Shown in pieces: positions 10,614-22,182 of a stretch of DNA of 64,000 nucleotides. The translations under genes and the position numbers were made by a program. The DNA is taken from assembly GCA_002286855.1 (NCBI GenBank), contig NRSV01000055.1, positions 177,276 to 241,275 of the forward strand, given 5' to 3'. This DNA is from Bipolaris cookei. Its lineage: Eukaryota > Ascomycota > Dothideomycetes > Pleosporales > Pleosporaceae. The notes beneath the pieces were generated by a model, which was not told the origin of the DNA, made no database searches, and saw only the letters and a program-made list of their open reading frames with translations. The number at the start of each line of letters is the position of its first letter. The first letter of the stretch is position 1.

Positions 10614-12796
10614 CTACCTGGTCTTCTTAACCTCCGTAGCCCAGCCCTCTATGCCCTCACCCTTGCTACCAACCGGAATATTCAAGTTGACATTCTCCAT
10701 TCCCTTTGTGTCCTTCAAGAATTCATGACCTGCCATTCCTCCAGCATTGGCTCGATCTGCGGGTAGCAGTTCCAACATGGGCAACAAAAAGTCGGCAATT
10801 TTCTTGCTCTCCTCTGTGCTGAAATGGTATTTTTCGTGCAGAACATCTGGCAGGGCCCAATGCCGTAATCTGTGAATGTTGCGAAGCTCGCCTTTGCGAT
10901 TGAAAATCTCCTGTGACCATTTACCGGACATGCATAGGCCTTTGGGGAATGTTCCCAAAAGTTCAATAATCTGAGCAATATGATCGTCGTCCTTGCCATA
11001 CTTGGTGCCGGATTGTGGGTCAAAAAGATAGTCACCAGTGATGAGTTCGAACGTCTATCCCTGTCAGCAAGGCTGCCTGCTTCTCATAGGTCACACGTCA
11101 TACCATTGCAGCCATACTCCAGACGTCGGTACTGGCGCCCCACTTACCACCCAGGATAACTTCTGGGGATCTGTACTGCCTAGTCTGAATGTCGTTGGTA
11201 AAGTGGTGCCCAACCCAGCAGGCGTTTCCGAGATCTGCAATTTTGACAGATATTGTTTCAAAAGAGTGATCGACCTGCTGTTCGAGCTGTGATTTGCCCG
11301 AAGCGCTAGCGGGCCTGTCGAGGCTGATGCTGGATACCTCCTTGGTAAGCAGGTCGCTGGGATGTGAGTGTTAGTAAATTTGTTTACATCGGGACATGTT
11401 GCCAACTTACGCAGATTTTTCTCGCTGTTTCTGTGCGTCGTCTTCGTTTGTCGACTTGATGCCGAGCCGTTCTGCCATGGACAGGTTCGATGTAGAGGCC
11501 GGAGTTGCTAGAGCACCACTCATTACGACACCATCTGATGAAGGAGGAGGACTCGGAACAGTCGTGGGGGAAAGTTTACCTGTACCCTCGCTCATAACCT
11601 TGTTCAGGCTCTGGGTGCTTCCGGGGAAGCTGGACAACTCGGCGTGGTTGAAGCTCGCATTGAGCGGACTGGGGAGCGGCTGACTCCCTGTAATCAAGGT
11701 TCTTCGCCTCCGCCTGCCGTTCCTAACGCTATCTTCGCCACTCTTCTTTGTTGGCTCTTCTTTTACATATGTCTTTACGATTTGCTCGACATCGCCAATC
11801 TCGATAAGAACGTTCTCTGGCTTAAGATCGGTGTGGATGATGCCGCATTCGCGGTGGAGGTAGTCAAGGCCGAGGAGTACCTGCTTTGTAATTTGCTTAA
11901 CCAGTGGCATGGGTATGCCGCGGTGGTTCCACCGCTTAATCAAGCCCAGGAGATTCTCACCCAGCACCTCAAAGACCATGCAGACGTGGACGCCGTTGGG
12001 GCCCTTGTGGTTGAATGAGTCGAGCAGACTGACGACATGTGCGCGGCCGGGGTGGTCTTTGTTGGCGTCGACGACTTTTTTAAGCAGCTTGATTTCATCG
12101 AGGGCCGTCTCGGTGTAATGCGCAGCGGAGCGGACGACCTTGAGGGCGACGTGCTTGCCGTTGGTGTTGTCTCTGGACAGCCAGACGGTGGAGAAATGTC
12201 CCCAGCCGAGCTTGCGCACAATCGTGTACTTGCCGTCCTTGTACTCCTCGCCTACTTGGACTGGGTGGTAGCCGCCTTTGCAGTAGTCCTCGGAGTCCTC
12301 TTCGTCGGCCGTGTTTTCGGCCTCATCGACCGACGATGACGACGAGTCTGGCGAGTGGCTCAATTGGCTTCCGTACATTTTGTTCTGGCTGTGGGGCGAC
12401 GTTGCGCTCTGCACACTGCGGGGTTATTGTGGTCAGCTTGGGGATGCGGCAGTGCGGCGGCGGTGGCATGGGCATACGACATGCGGAGAAGAGAAAGAGA
12501 GTGTGTGCGTGCGGTGTGTGTGTGTGCGCGCGCAGAGCAAAATCAAGTGCAGTGGGGGCGGGCGGGAGGGTGACGTGATGGGGGTTGGGGGGTTGTTGGT
12601 CAGGGACGTACTTGTAGTGAAAGGACGCCGTCGAGCCAGAAGGCGATGCATTCTGGGCGCCGCCTTGATTCTCCGCCGTGATGATGGGCTTGAGGTCCTG
12701 GCCCTTCCGTCGCTTCTTGCCGCCGTTGCTGTTTGCGGCCTGCGCGACCTGCTTGGCCTTGTTGATGGCCGCCTTTTTCATGTCGGTGCCATTCAT
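10614..12796 (-). CDS. SRPK-type serine/threonine protein kinase (Sky1/Dsk1-like)
   Basis: Four exons, 12796-12612, 12415-11411, 11356-11104 and 11054-10614, give 627 aa, with GTACGT, GTAAGT and GTATGA donors and matched phases. Kinase motifs in order: Gly loop KLGWGHFSTVWLS (about 131), VALKVV Lys (about 154), catalytic loop HTDLKPEN (Asp about 258), KIADLGNACW, and activation segment TRQYRSPEV. A spacer of roughly 130 residues, containing NGRRRRRTLI and Ser/Pro-rich stretches, splits the catalytic loop from the DLG motif. That split kinase domain is diagnostic of SR-protein kinases, which phosphorylate RS-domain splicing and mRNA-export factors. The N-terminal exon is Lys-rich (KKAAINKAKQ, GGKKRRKGQ). 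The long first intron holds a TG/CG-rich tract. Confidence 0.93.
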
Positions 12797-14073
12797 GGTG
12801 GCTCTACCCCCGCCACGCGCTGGGATGGGCTGGGCTGGGAGTGCTGGGACTTGGAGGGGGGTTGCTGGGGGGATGCGATGTTGCGGTTAGGCGTTCCGGA
12901 CGCGTTGGGCACCGCTCATGGGCTCACGGGGTGGGGGGGCAAGAAGGGCGGTCCTGGGCTGGATGCGGGCAGGAAACGAGACAGAGGAAGCGGGAGAGGG
13001 AGGGAGAGTGAAGGAGACAAGGAAACAGCGGGCGGCGCGATGCTGGCTGTCGTCGCACTGCCCTGCGATTTCTTCAATTGCTCGAGAATGGGCTTAGCGC
13101 TCCCCTCGCCCGCCTGGCGCTGGACGGGCGTGTGATTGGCGGTGGGATGGTGGGGGGACTTGGATAGCGTGGCTGCGATGGGGGGCAGCCAGAACAGCAG
13201 GTCAAGAGGTCTCTTCGCCTGCTGGGAGATCCGGTGGAGGCACGCGCGATTTTCTGAGCAAGCTAGGCACCGGGTAGTCTGTCTGGTTTGGGGATGGAAA
13301 AGGACGCATGATGGATCAGGCCGAGCGAAGCGGTAAAGAAGCAGGCCAGACGAGACGAGTTATGATGACATCAGTCGACGGCCTCGTTCACCAGCAGCAC
13401 CAGCAGCACCATCACCACACTACCAGCCTCCAGACAAGCGCCTGCTACCACCCTAGCCTATTTTCTCCAGTCGGGCCACGATCTGGAATGGCTGGGAACG
13501 CATCTGTCCAGTTGATCAGTCCTGCAGGCAAGGAGCCTGCAGCGGCTGCCCTGGGACTCGACTACCCCAGCTGTACTAATGCTTGGCGTCTACCCACTCC
13601 CGTTGCAGAGTACCGTCAAACACCATACTAATTACCAGTAGACACAGACACGCTGCAGCTTGGGAAAACACATTGCGCATTGAGCCAGCCACGCCACCAG
13701 CTATGCGCCGCATTACCTCTCCTGCCCGTGGTGACCAGCTGCGAGCTGATACACCCCCCGCCATACATACGTATAATACATGTTGTGCCCTACCCTACTC
13801 CCAGAGAAGCCCAACAGCCCTGGCTATGCTGACATGGAAAAAAGAAAACAAGAAAACAAACAAACATCTACCCTAGTTCCACATGCTGGTTTCTAGTCCC
13901 AGTGCCAGGTCCCAGGTCCCCCACGATGCTACACCAGCGCCTCGTCCATTACACCATCATGGCACCTCAGCTGCGCGTCATGCACAAATCACCCACCTGC
14001 ACGTCAGACCGCAGAGAGCCGCATCCCCGCCATCATCATCATCACCACCATCTCCATCTCCATCACTGCCACA
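12797..14073. other. intergenic, promoter of the SRPK gene and 3' flank of the golgin gene
   Basis: About 1.28 kb. It includes G-rich sequence (12800-13200), short CAG/CAC and CAT/CAC runs near 13400 and 14030, and no open frame with recognisable similarity. A 274-codon plus-strand frame covering 12311-13135 is mostly antisense to the kinase exons and intron. Confidence 0.5.
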
Positions 14074-17000
14074 CTACTTGGCCGACACTGCCGCCATCCA
14101 CTTTTGCTCGTCCTGCTTGTCAAAGTGCAGCAGCATGCCCAGCACCGGTATGAGCTGCTGCTGGTACTTGCGGTCGCGCTGCTCGAGAAACTGCAGCAAT
14201 ACGTTCTTCAGGTACACATAGTCAATCGCCTCTGCAACAGCTCCCCCGGCGCCCTTGTTGGGGTTCGGCGACGCCAGCCGCGACCGCGAAGACTCAATCG
14301 AAGATCGCGACGACTGTGCGTGCGAGTCTGAGACGCGTGCCTTGACCGCTCGCAATTCGTCAGACATGGTCTGCAACGTGTTAGTGCATCGCACTACCTC
14401 ACCACGTATACCTGCACTACTCACCTTGCTCGACTTCTGTAGCTTCTCCAGCCGGCTCTGTGTCTCGTCAAACGCCCGTCGCAGCTCGCCTTTCTCCTTC
14501 TCCAGTTCGTGTGCCTGCTTCTCGCTCTCGTCCAGTGCATCTCGAAGCTGGCTCATGGTGATTTTGGCCTCGGAAGCCTCCTCGTTGGCTTGTGCTGCCC
14601 GTTTCTCGAGCTCCTCCATCTTCTTGCGGAGCTCCTTCTCAGATGCTACAAGATCCTCCTTGTCTTCTACAGCACGTGCCTGTGCACGCTCTGCATCTCG
14701 CACCTTTTGCTTCAGCTCCTCAAGCTCTCGCGCTCGACGACGGCTAAACGTGCTTGCCTGCTCCTCGGCCCGCTCACGCTCTTCAATAGCAATGTCGAGT
14801 CGCTCTTGCATCTCCCGTACCCGCGTGTCGGCCCGCCCCTGCGCGTCATTCAACAGTCTTCTCATCGTCTCAGCTTCGCGCCCGCGTTCGCTCAGCAATC
14901 GATGCGCATCTGCTAGCTCTTCCTCCAGACTTTCGCTCTTGGCCCGTACCTCCTTCATCTGGGTGCTAATCTCCTGTGTTTGGTCTTGCATACTGTTCAT
15001 GAGATCCTGTGCGCTCGCATACTGAGCGGATTTGAGCTGAATATCATCTCGTAGACCAGACACCTCGCGTGTGATTTTTGCTACTTCGTCCTCGAGGTCG
15101 TGCACCTTGTTACGAGATGCCTTGAGCTCTTCTTGTGCTTTTGCCAGGTCTTTTGTCAGCTTGTCTCGCGCTTCCATGACATCCTTGCGCTCCGTTTCCG
15201 AGTTTTTGAGATCGCGCTGGATCTTCTTGTTGGTCTCTTCCAGCGCCAACTTCTGACTGATTTCTTGCTTCATCTTGTCGTTGAGTGATTTGATGTCACT
15301 CTCCTTGCTCGACAATTGCGACTTGTATTCGGCAATCTCCGACCGGAGGTCTTTCTCGCGGCCCTCTAGCTTGCGAACTTCACCTGTCTTGATTGCCAGT
15401 TCGTTTTTAGTGCTTCGCAGCTCAACGACTTCTTTGCGCAGAGATGTTAGCTCAGGTTGTGCCTTCTGCAACACCTCTCGCATCTCCGTCAGATCCTTGA
15501 AACGAGATGCAGCAAGCTTCTCCGCAACCGATAGATCCGTTTGTAGTGATTCAGCCTTGGCCTTAAGCTCTGCAAATTCGGCAGTCATCGCTTCTCGTTC
15601 CTGCTGTGACGACTCTTGAGCTGCCTTTCCTGTCTTCAATTCGGCAATCTCGCCTTCAAGCTTGCTAATGCTTTCTTGCAAGGCCGTCTTTTCCGCCTGT
15701 AACTCCTTGACCTTGTCTTTAGCTTCGGTATGCTCGAGTCCGTAGTCGAGGAGATCCTGTCGCAGTGTATCAATCTCCTCCTGCATATCTTCTTGATCCT
15801 TTGCCTTCTTCTTGAGCAACTCAATCGAGGACGTCTTCTCGTTAACTTCATCTTGTAGCTTCTCAATCTCTGTCATCTTTTCCTCCAGCTCTGACTTGAG
15901 CCGCGCCACATTCTTCAGCGCCTCCTCCAGCTGGGATGGCGAAAATTCTGCATCCCGAGGACTAAGCAGCCCGTCGTTATCCCCTGCTTCGCTTGGTGTT
16001 GCTTCGGGAGTCACGGCTCCAGTCCCCTCCGACCCCTTTGCACCCTTTTTCTTATTCTTATTGCGATTCCTCTTCTTGGCAGAAGCACTGAGCGGTGCTG
16101 CTGGAGATGGTGGTGCGGGAGATGGGGGTGCCGGTTCTACCTTGATAGATGCCGGCTTGGCATCTGCCTTGTCAAGATTCTTCTTCTCCAAATCGTGCTT
16201 TGCCTGCTCGAGTTCAACCAGAGCGCTATCACGCTTAGATTCCGCCGCCTTCAACTGTTCGCGCACCTTGTCAAGCAAGCTGCTCATGGTCTCGTTCTTC
16301 TTCTCACTCTTTGCATGCTTGTCGCGCAATTGCGAAAGCTCGCTGTCTAGCTCTTCAATGCGGCGCTGTAAAGATTCGACTTGATCCTCTTCCACTATCT
16401 TCTCTCCCTTCTCAGCATGCAAGTCTTCCAGCTCCTTGGTTGTGGCTTCGAGTTTCTTCTTGAGATCACTGATGGTTTTTTCACTCTCACCATGCGACTC
16501 CTTGTGCTTTTCGAGCTCCTCCTCTGCGCTAGTGATCTTTGCCTTGAGTTCCTCAATGTTGCCGTTCAGCTCCTTTTCACGCTCCTCCGCCTCGCGTTGC
16601 AGGCGCTGATGCGTATCCTTGAACGTGTTCAGATCATTGGTCGTCGTTTCCAGATTCTGCATAAAGGATTCTGCAGATTCCTGTGCCGTAGAAAGTTCGT
16701 TTTTGAGCAACTTGTTCTCCTCTTCAAGCTTCCCCACTTTTGCTTCGGCCTCTTGTAGTTGCGATTGCACACGAGGTAATTCGCTGTCGTACGAGAAGAA
16801 GTCTTCGCTTTCCTCAGTGGTTTCTGTCTGCTTGGATTCTTTTGATGGCGACGAGGGTGTAGCTGAATTGGTTTGCGTAGTGGAGCTATCTTGCTGATTC
16901 TCGTTGCTTGTTTGCGCCTGCGATTTGAGTGTCTCCACCTCTTCCGACGCCTCATTTGCGCGTTTCTCGGCGTCCTCGAGCTTCTTGTTGAGCTCATCAC

Positions 17001-17919
17001 GCTCCCTAGATACGCGCTTGAGCTCTTCCATAAGCATGTCGCTTTTGACGTTTAGTTGACCTAAGTATTCCACAAATGCGCTGGCATCGCTGATAGAAGT
17101 AAGAGGAGTATATTCGCGCAGGGAACTCTCAAACGCCTCGATTGCGCCAACCCTAGCATGTGCGATGCGGTACGACCGGAGTAACTCTGATTTCCAGGTT
17201 AGCTTCACGTATCTTGCGTGACAAACTTTCAGGGCAAAGAAGGGGCAAAAGACAGGTTTGGAAAGAAAAGTGCAGCCAGGAAAGCCTTGAGAGTACATGC
17301 GCACTTTGTAGGTGTTGGTCGCGTGTCCTGCCCATGACATGTGGCTTGAAAAGAATCAGCGCATTCAGACGAAAGCACCACTCACCAGTGTACTTGGGTT
17401 CCAGTTTGTCCAATCTACGGAGCCGTAGCTTGACTTCTGGCGGGATTTCTGGTGGCTGTTCCGGTTTCTCTTGCGCCTCTGCCTCCACCTGCGCCTCCCC
17501 TTCTGCGACCTGCGCCTCCTCCTTCTTGTCGTCACTGTTCTCAGTCGTGGCATCGACTGCTGGCGCCTTTTTCTTAGGGCGCGGTGTGGCAGCTCGACTT
17601 GGTTGTTCCTCGTCCTCGCCTATGACAAAGTCTGGGTCGAATTCAGAGGGATCGGGGCCCTTTCCAGCAGGCGCGGCTTTGCTGCTGTCGCCATCTTTGG
17701 ATCTTGCTGCTCGTTTCGAGGGCGATAGATTACGGGAGTTGGAGCGCCGTGCTGTAGCCGAATTGGATCGCGAAGGTCTGGTCTGCTGGGCGGCTTGCTG
17801 GGCGGCTTTCTGGCGGGCCTGTTCCTCAGCAATCGCGTCTATTGCCCCTCGAATACGCTGTCTCCAGTCAGCCGGACGATGTCATAGCTCTGGGGAGTTA
17901 TATAAGGCACCTGGAACAT
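14074..17919 (-). CDS. GRIP-domain golgin (Imh1-like), long coiled coil
   Basis: Four exons, 17919-17911, 17857-17386, 17186-14425 and 14370-14074, give 1179 aa. The first exon is only ATG TTC CAG (MFQ), joined to RIRGAIDAIAEEQARQK, the typical golgin start. The next part is Lys/Ser/Glu-rich (SPSKRAARSKDGD). From about residue 160 onward almost the whole protein is heptad-like coiled coil, interrupted by a Pro/Ala/Lys-rich linker (KKRNRNKNKKKGAKG). The C-terminal ~50 residues (YVYLKNVLLQFLEQRDRK, then LIPVLGMLLHFDKQDEQKW) form a GRIP domain, which binds Arl1-GTP and targets golgins to the trans-Golgi. The last intron (14371-14424) is 54 nt and stop-free in frame, so a naive ORF reads through it; GTGAGT, CACTAAC and TTGCAG mark it as an intron. 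Confidence 0.9.
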
Positions 17920-18182
17920 TTTGAGGTTTTGTTACAAAGAAGGATAATAAGACATGCAAGAAAAGACACCCAACAGGCTTGCTAATCGAATGTCGGACGC
18001 TGGATCATGGGCGGGCACTAGAGTATCCGGACACGTTCTGGGGTCCATCGGGGCTGGGATTCAGGCGATGCGCTAGGATCAGCGTTCGGTAAACTAGCGC
18101 CACAGCCAGGGCAGCCCCGAATCCGAACTTTTTCTCCCCCAGCCTGGCCTCCCCCACCACCATCACCATCACCACAACGACA

Positions 18183-19623
18183 ATGGCAAATGTGGAGATT
18201 GCACTCCCCCTCCCGGTCCTGCCCGAGGGCTGGGCTGGCGAGAAGGACTTCAAGGCCATCGGCCAGTTGAGCGAAGCCAACGACCGCAACATTGAGCCTG
18301 TTGGCCCACACTTCTTGGCCTATGCCCGCAGAGTATGTTCAATATCGCCTAGCCACACAACATCAATACTAATTCTCCCATGTAGAAGCGTCACAAGCGC
18401 ACTTTCTCCGAAGACGACCGCATCCAGGCCCAGGCAAATGTCAAGAGCGTCGAGGAGGAGGATCCCGATGATGTTGACGAGCCCGAGGACCCTTTGATGC
18501 TGCAGCGTGAGGCAAAGGACTGGAAGGTATGGGTTACTAGGGACGTTCCTGGATTACACTATATTAACATGGTATGCAGTCTCAAGATCACTATGCTGTG
18601 CTTGGTATAACCCGCTACCGATGGCGCGCAACCGACGACCAAATCAAGCGCGCACACCGCAGGAAAGTGCTCAAGCACCATCCCGACAAGAAGGCCGCCA
18701 AGGGCGGCACCGAAGATGACCAATTCTTCAAGTGTATTCAGAAGGCCCATGAAGTCCTGTCTGACCCTGTCAAAAGGAGGCAATTCGATTCCGTCGACGA
18801 GGCCGCCGAGGTCGAGCCACCATCGAAGAAGGAGACGCAAAAGGGCAACTTCTACAAACTCTGGGGCAAGGTTTTCGAGGCTGAAGGACGCTTCTCTAAC
18901 CAGCAACCGGTACCCAAGCTCGGTAACGAGAACAGCACCAAGGAGGAGGTTGAGCACTTCTACAACTTCTGGTACAACTTCGACAGCTGGAGATCATTTG
19001 AATACCTTGACGAGGATGTACCTGATGACAACGAGAACCGCGACCAGAAGCGTCACGTTGAGCGTAAGAACCAGGCCGCCCGTCGCAAGAAGAAGACTGA
19101 GGACACTGCCCGTCTGAGGCACTTGGTCGACGACTGCCTTGCTCTCGATGAGCGCATCAAGAAGTTCCGTCAAGCCGAGCATGCACAGAAGAACAAGCGC
19201 CGTCTCGAAAAGGAGGCTGCTCAGAAGCGAGAGGCAGAAGAAGCTGAGAAAAGGAAGGCCGAAGAGGCCAAGGCTGCCGCTGAGAAAGAGGCAGCTGAGA
19301 AGGCAGCAAAGGCCGACACGAAGAAGGCCAAGGAAGCTGCGAAGAATGCGGCTAAGAAGAACAAGCGTGTGGTGCGAGGTGCGGTCAAGGACGCCAACTA
19401 CTTCCATGGTGATGGTGAAGCGCCCGCATCCCAAGTCGATGCTGCTCTGGCCGACGTGGACCTCATTATCACCAAAGAGGACCACGAGGAGCTGGCGGCA
19501 TTGACGAGCAAGCTCAACAACGTCAAGGATGCGGCAAAGATCAAGGAGGTCTTCCAGGAAGAGGCCCAGCGCCTGATTGGTGCCTCGAAGCTCACCCAGG
19601 GCGAACTCCGAGCCTTGGGCTAG
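18183..19623 (+). CDS. ZUO1: zuotin, ribosome-associated J-domain co-chaperone
   Basis: Three exons, 18183-18332, 18386-18526 and 18580-19623, give 444 aa. Introns are GTATGT...GTAG and GTATGG...GCAG and every exon is a multiple of three. The start MANVEIALPLPVLPEGW leads to a J domain (DHYAVLGITRYRW, HPD at about 131-133 in LKHHPDKK). This is followed by the zuotin-specific region (KGNFYKLWGKVFEAEGRFSN, EEVEHFYNFWYNFDSWRSFE) and a long charged helix of Glu/Ala/Lys repeats. Family knowledge: zuotin pairs with an atypical Hsp70 (Ssz1) at the ribosomal exit tunnel and stimulates Ssb. The gene is divergent from the golgin gene, with only 263 bp between start codons. The C-terminus ends ELRALG. 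Confidence 0.95.
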
Positions 19624-20220
19624 ATTTTTGTGAGCGCAGTTACGATAGACATGTAGAGTTGAACGTGAATGGGAATGATGACACTTTTGCTTGTGATTGG
19701 TGTGCATGTTGATCATTCCCAAAGCGTTGTTACTTGAACGGGACATTCGTGGCATGTGTGTATGTGTACATGTGCTTCTTTTTTCATAACATTATGTCAT
19801 GGACCTTCGATGCGCCAAACGCGCCAGACGGGTGGATCTACAATAGGCCAGGGTCTGGAAGGCATGGCGGATGGTTCGACACATCACCAAGCGCTTGCCG
19901 TCACTCAGAATAGGCAGCGCATTGACAGCGACTAAGTAGATGCTCTCTTTCCCGCTGCCCACCCTCCTCCACCCGCGACCTACAGTAAACAGACGTCTTT
20001 CGCCCGTTACCTACACCATCGCTAGTTATCCCCAACTACCCCGCGAGCTCCCATTCCCCCGCGCCAAGGGCATTCATCCGACGCACAGCAGATCCCGTTG
20101 CCAGTGCACGCGCGCATTGCCAGTGGGGTTTTCTGGCGCCGGCCGACCTGCAACACATCTTTGCTGTAGTACTCAACCCTACTTCAAGTGCTCTCGTCGC
20201 TTGCCTTTGTAAAATCCACC
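19624..20220. other. intergenic, no gene seen
   Basis: About 600 bp between zuotin and the universal stress protein gene. The part nearest the latter is CT/C-rich (19950-20080), as in fungal promoters and 5' leaders. No coding similarity noted. Confidence 0.5.
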
Positions 20221-21815
20221 ATGAGTGCTTCTCCAAAGACCAAGGACGGCCGCCATGCCTCCCCAGCGCCGCGCAAGTCCTCAGGTCCCTTTCCACCGAG
20301 CCCACTGCAGACTGCCAGCGGCGCAAAGCCCGCACTCGAGGAAACACGGCGACCGTCGACGATTCAGTTTCTGGCGCATAGGAATGCATCATTACCGAGA
20401 GGCACACCCAGACCCCGCGAGCGACGTCGGCTATCGTCGCCGCCGCCTCCACCGTAAGTACTGCCCCAGCGATGTGTTCCTCATGGCTATGTTTGCGTGC
20501 GCTGTTCTGGAATAACCTCGGCCATCTGCCAATATGTGAGAAACAACTTCAACCAAGGACAAGCACGCTTTACTTGGCTTTGGGAGTTAAACGTCAGGCT
20601 TGCTCAGTCTCCCAGATTTAGCCTGCGCAAAACCAAAGCTAACCAGTGAGTCCAGTGTCTTCCAGAACCGAGTGTCTTTTGATACGTTTGATAAACCCGC
20701 CGACTTTATAGAAGAGAGCTCCTTCACACTCATCGCCAAACACAAAGACTACGAGTACACGAAGCGCTCGCGGACGTTCCTGTGCGGATTCGACGAAAAC
20801 GAGTATTCAGTATATGCCCTTCAGTGGCTCATTAACGAGCTGGTGGACGACGGCGACGAGATTGTATGCCTGCGCGTAGTCGAAAAAGAAGACGCAATAG
20901 CCGGAGACCGCAGTGTCGAGTCAGGCCGGTATCGCGTTGAGGCTGAGAACACAATGGCAGATATACAGAGCCGCAATCACGACAACAAAGCTATCAACTT
21001 GATATTGGAATTCTCAATAGGCAAAGTCAACAAGGTTATTGACGACATGGTGAGGATCACATGGGTCAAGCGACGTATTCGGGCTGACCATGGCGCAGAT
21101 TAACCTCTACGAACCTGCGATTTTAGTAGTCGGTACAAGAGGCAAAAGTCTAGGTGGCTTCCAAGGGTTGCTCCCTGGAAGTGTGTCAAAGTATTGTCTG
21201 CAGCATTCGCCAGTTCCTGTCATCGTTGTTCGTCCAACATCCAAACGCGACAAGGCAAAGAGCAAGCGCACAAACGATCCAGACAGGCAGGGTTACCGAG
21301 AGCTTCTTGCGAAGAGTGAAAGACTGCCAGAGTATGACAGCCCCCGAAACACCTTCTTTGCGAACGAAGACGAGGCAGCGACGGTTGGAGCGGCCGCAAC
21401 GGCACCTAAGCCTGTCGCGGAAACGGCACACCCCTTGGCACAGGTTGAGCGTGCGCAAGATAGCAGCGACGATGAGCTGGAGACAGGCAACAGCGATGCG
21501 TTGCTTGGAGAGGATCCACGAAGTCCAGGTCCCATGATGAAGAGTCCACATCTACAGAATCTTGACAGCCCCGAGCTGAGCAGCCAATCCAGCAGTGAGG
21601 ACGAAGACGAGCGGGGCGAAGGCTCAACAATCACTGGAGTGTCTACTGTAGATCAGGCTTCGCAGAATGCTGATGCAAGCACCGAAGATCCCAAGCCGGC
21701 AGAAAGTCCCGAGCCGCAGGAGAGCTCCAAGTCGTACGTGGACAGTCTCATAAAAGGAGCTCAGGAGGGTTCTGAAGATGCAGCACCCGCTGAAAAGGGC
21801 GCACCAAAAAAATAG
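20221..21815 (+). CDS. universal stress protein (UspA)-domain protein
   Basis: Three exons, 20221-20453, 20647-21049 and 21099-21815, give 450 aa; donors are GTAAGT and GTGAGG, acceptors CCAG and GCAG, and phases agree. The N-terminal ~78 residues are Pro/Ser/Arg-rich and probably disordered. The USP domain follows, from RTFLCGFDENEYSVYALQWL to VPVIVVRP. It includes the nucleotide-binding signature VVGTRGKSLGGFQGLLPGSV, matching the G-2X-G-9X-G(S/T) pattern of ATP-binding USPs. The C-terminal ~200 residues are acidic, Ser/Glu/Pro-rich and probably disordered. This three-part layout is common in fungal USP proteins; their precise role is not well defined. Confidence 0.88.
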
Positions 21816-22182
21816 TTTACTAGCAATACCCATCTTGATTTGTGGTCTCCAAGGCCATGTTCTGGTGTCCTGCAATATGTACTAAGATTTGCATTCTCTC
21901 TAATAGACTCTGGTGTATTGGCATGTGGGGGTGCTTGGCTCGTAGACCCCTGCCTGATCGACATGATGACGTTTCGTGTGGCTGCGGGTGCCACAGCTCG
22001 CCGGCGCGTTCCTGGCCGCCTCGGATTCGGACAGGCCCTCAGTTGGGTGTGGGTGAGCTTGCACCTCCAAACCACCTTTGATGTGTAAACCTAGCCACAT
22101 TGTTTCTGGTCGTTGATGGGTACCAGTGCCTCCCCCACAACCAGGACTAACTGGCAGTAACACTCATATTCACGCAAATCCA
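21816..22182. other. intergenic, no gene seen
   Basis: A 367-bp gap between the USP gene and the Golgi pH regulator-like gene on the same strand; no similarity or repeat noted. Confidence 0.45.

Noticed and set aside
12311..13135. 274-codon plus-strand open frame
   Set aside because: Largely antisense to the SRPK gene's first exon, intron and upstream region; composition is Gly/Arg/Cys-rich noise with no domain.
14255..16897. Long plus-strand Ser/Leu-rich open frames
   Set aside because: Mirror images of the Glu/Lys-rich coiled-coil codons of the golgin gene on the opposite strand.
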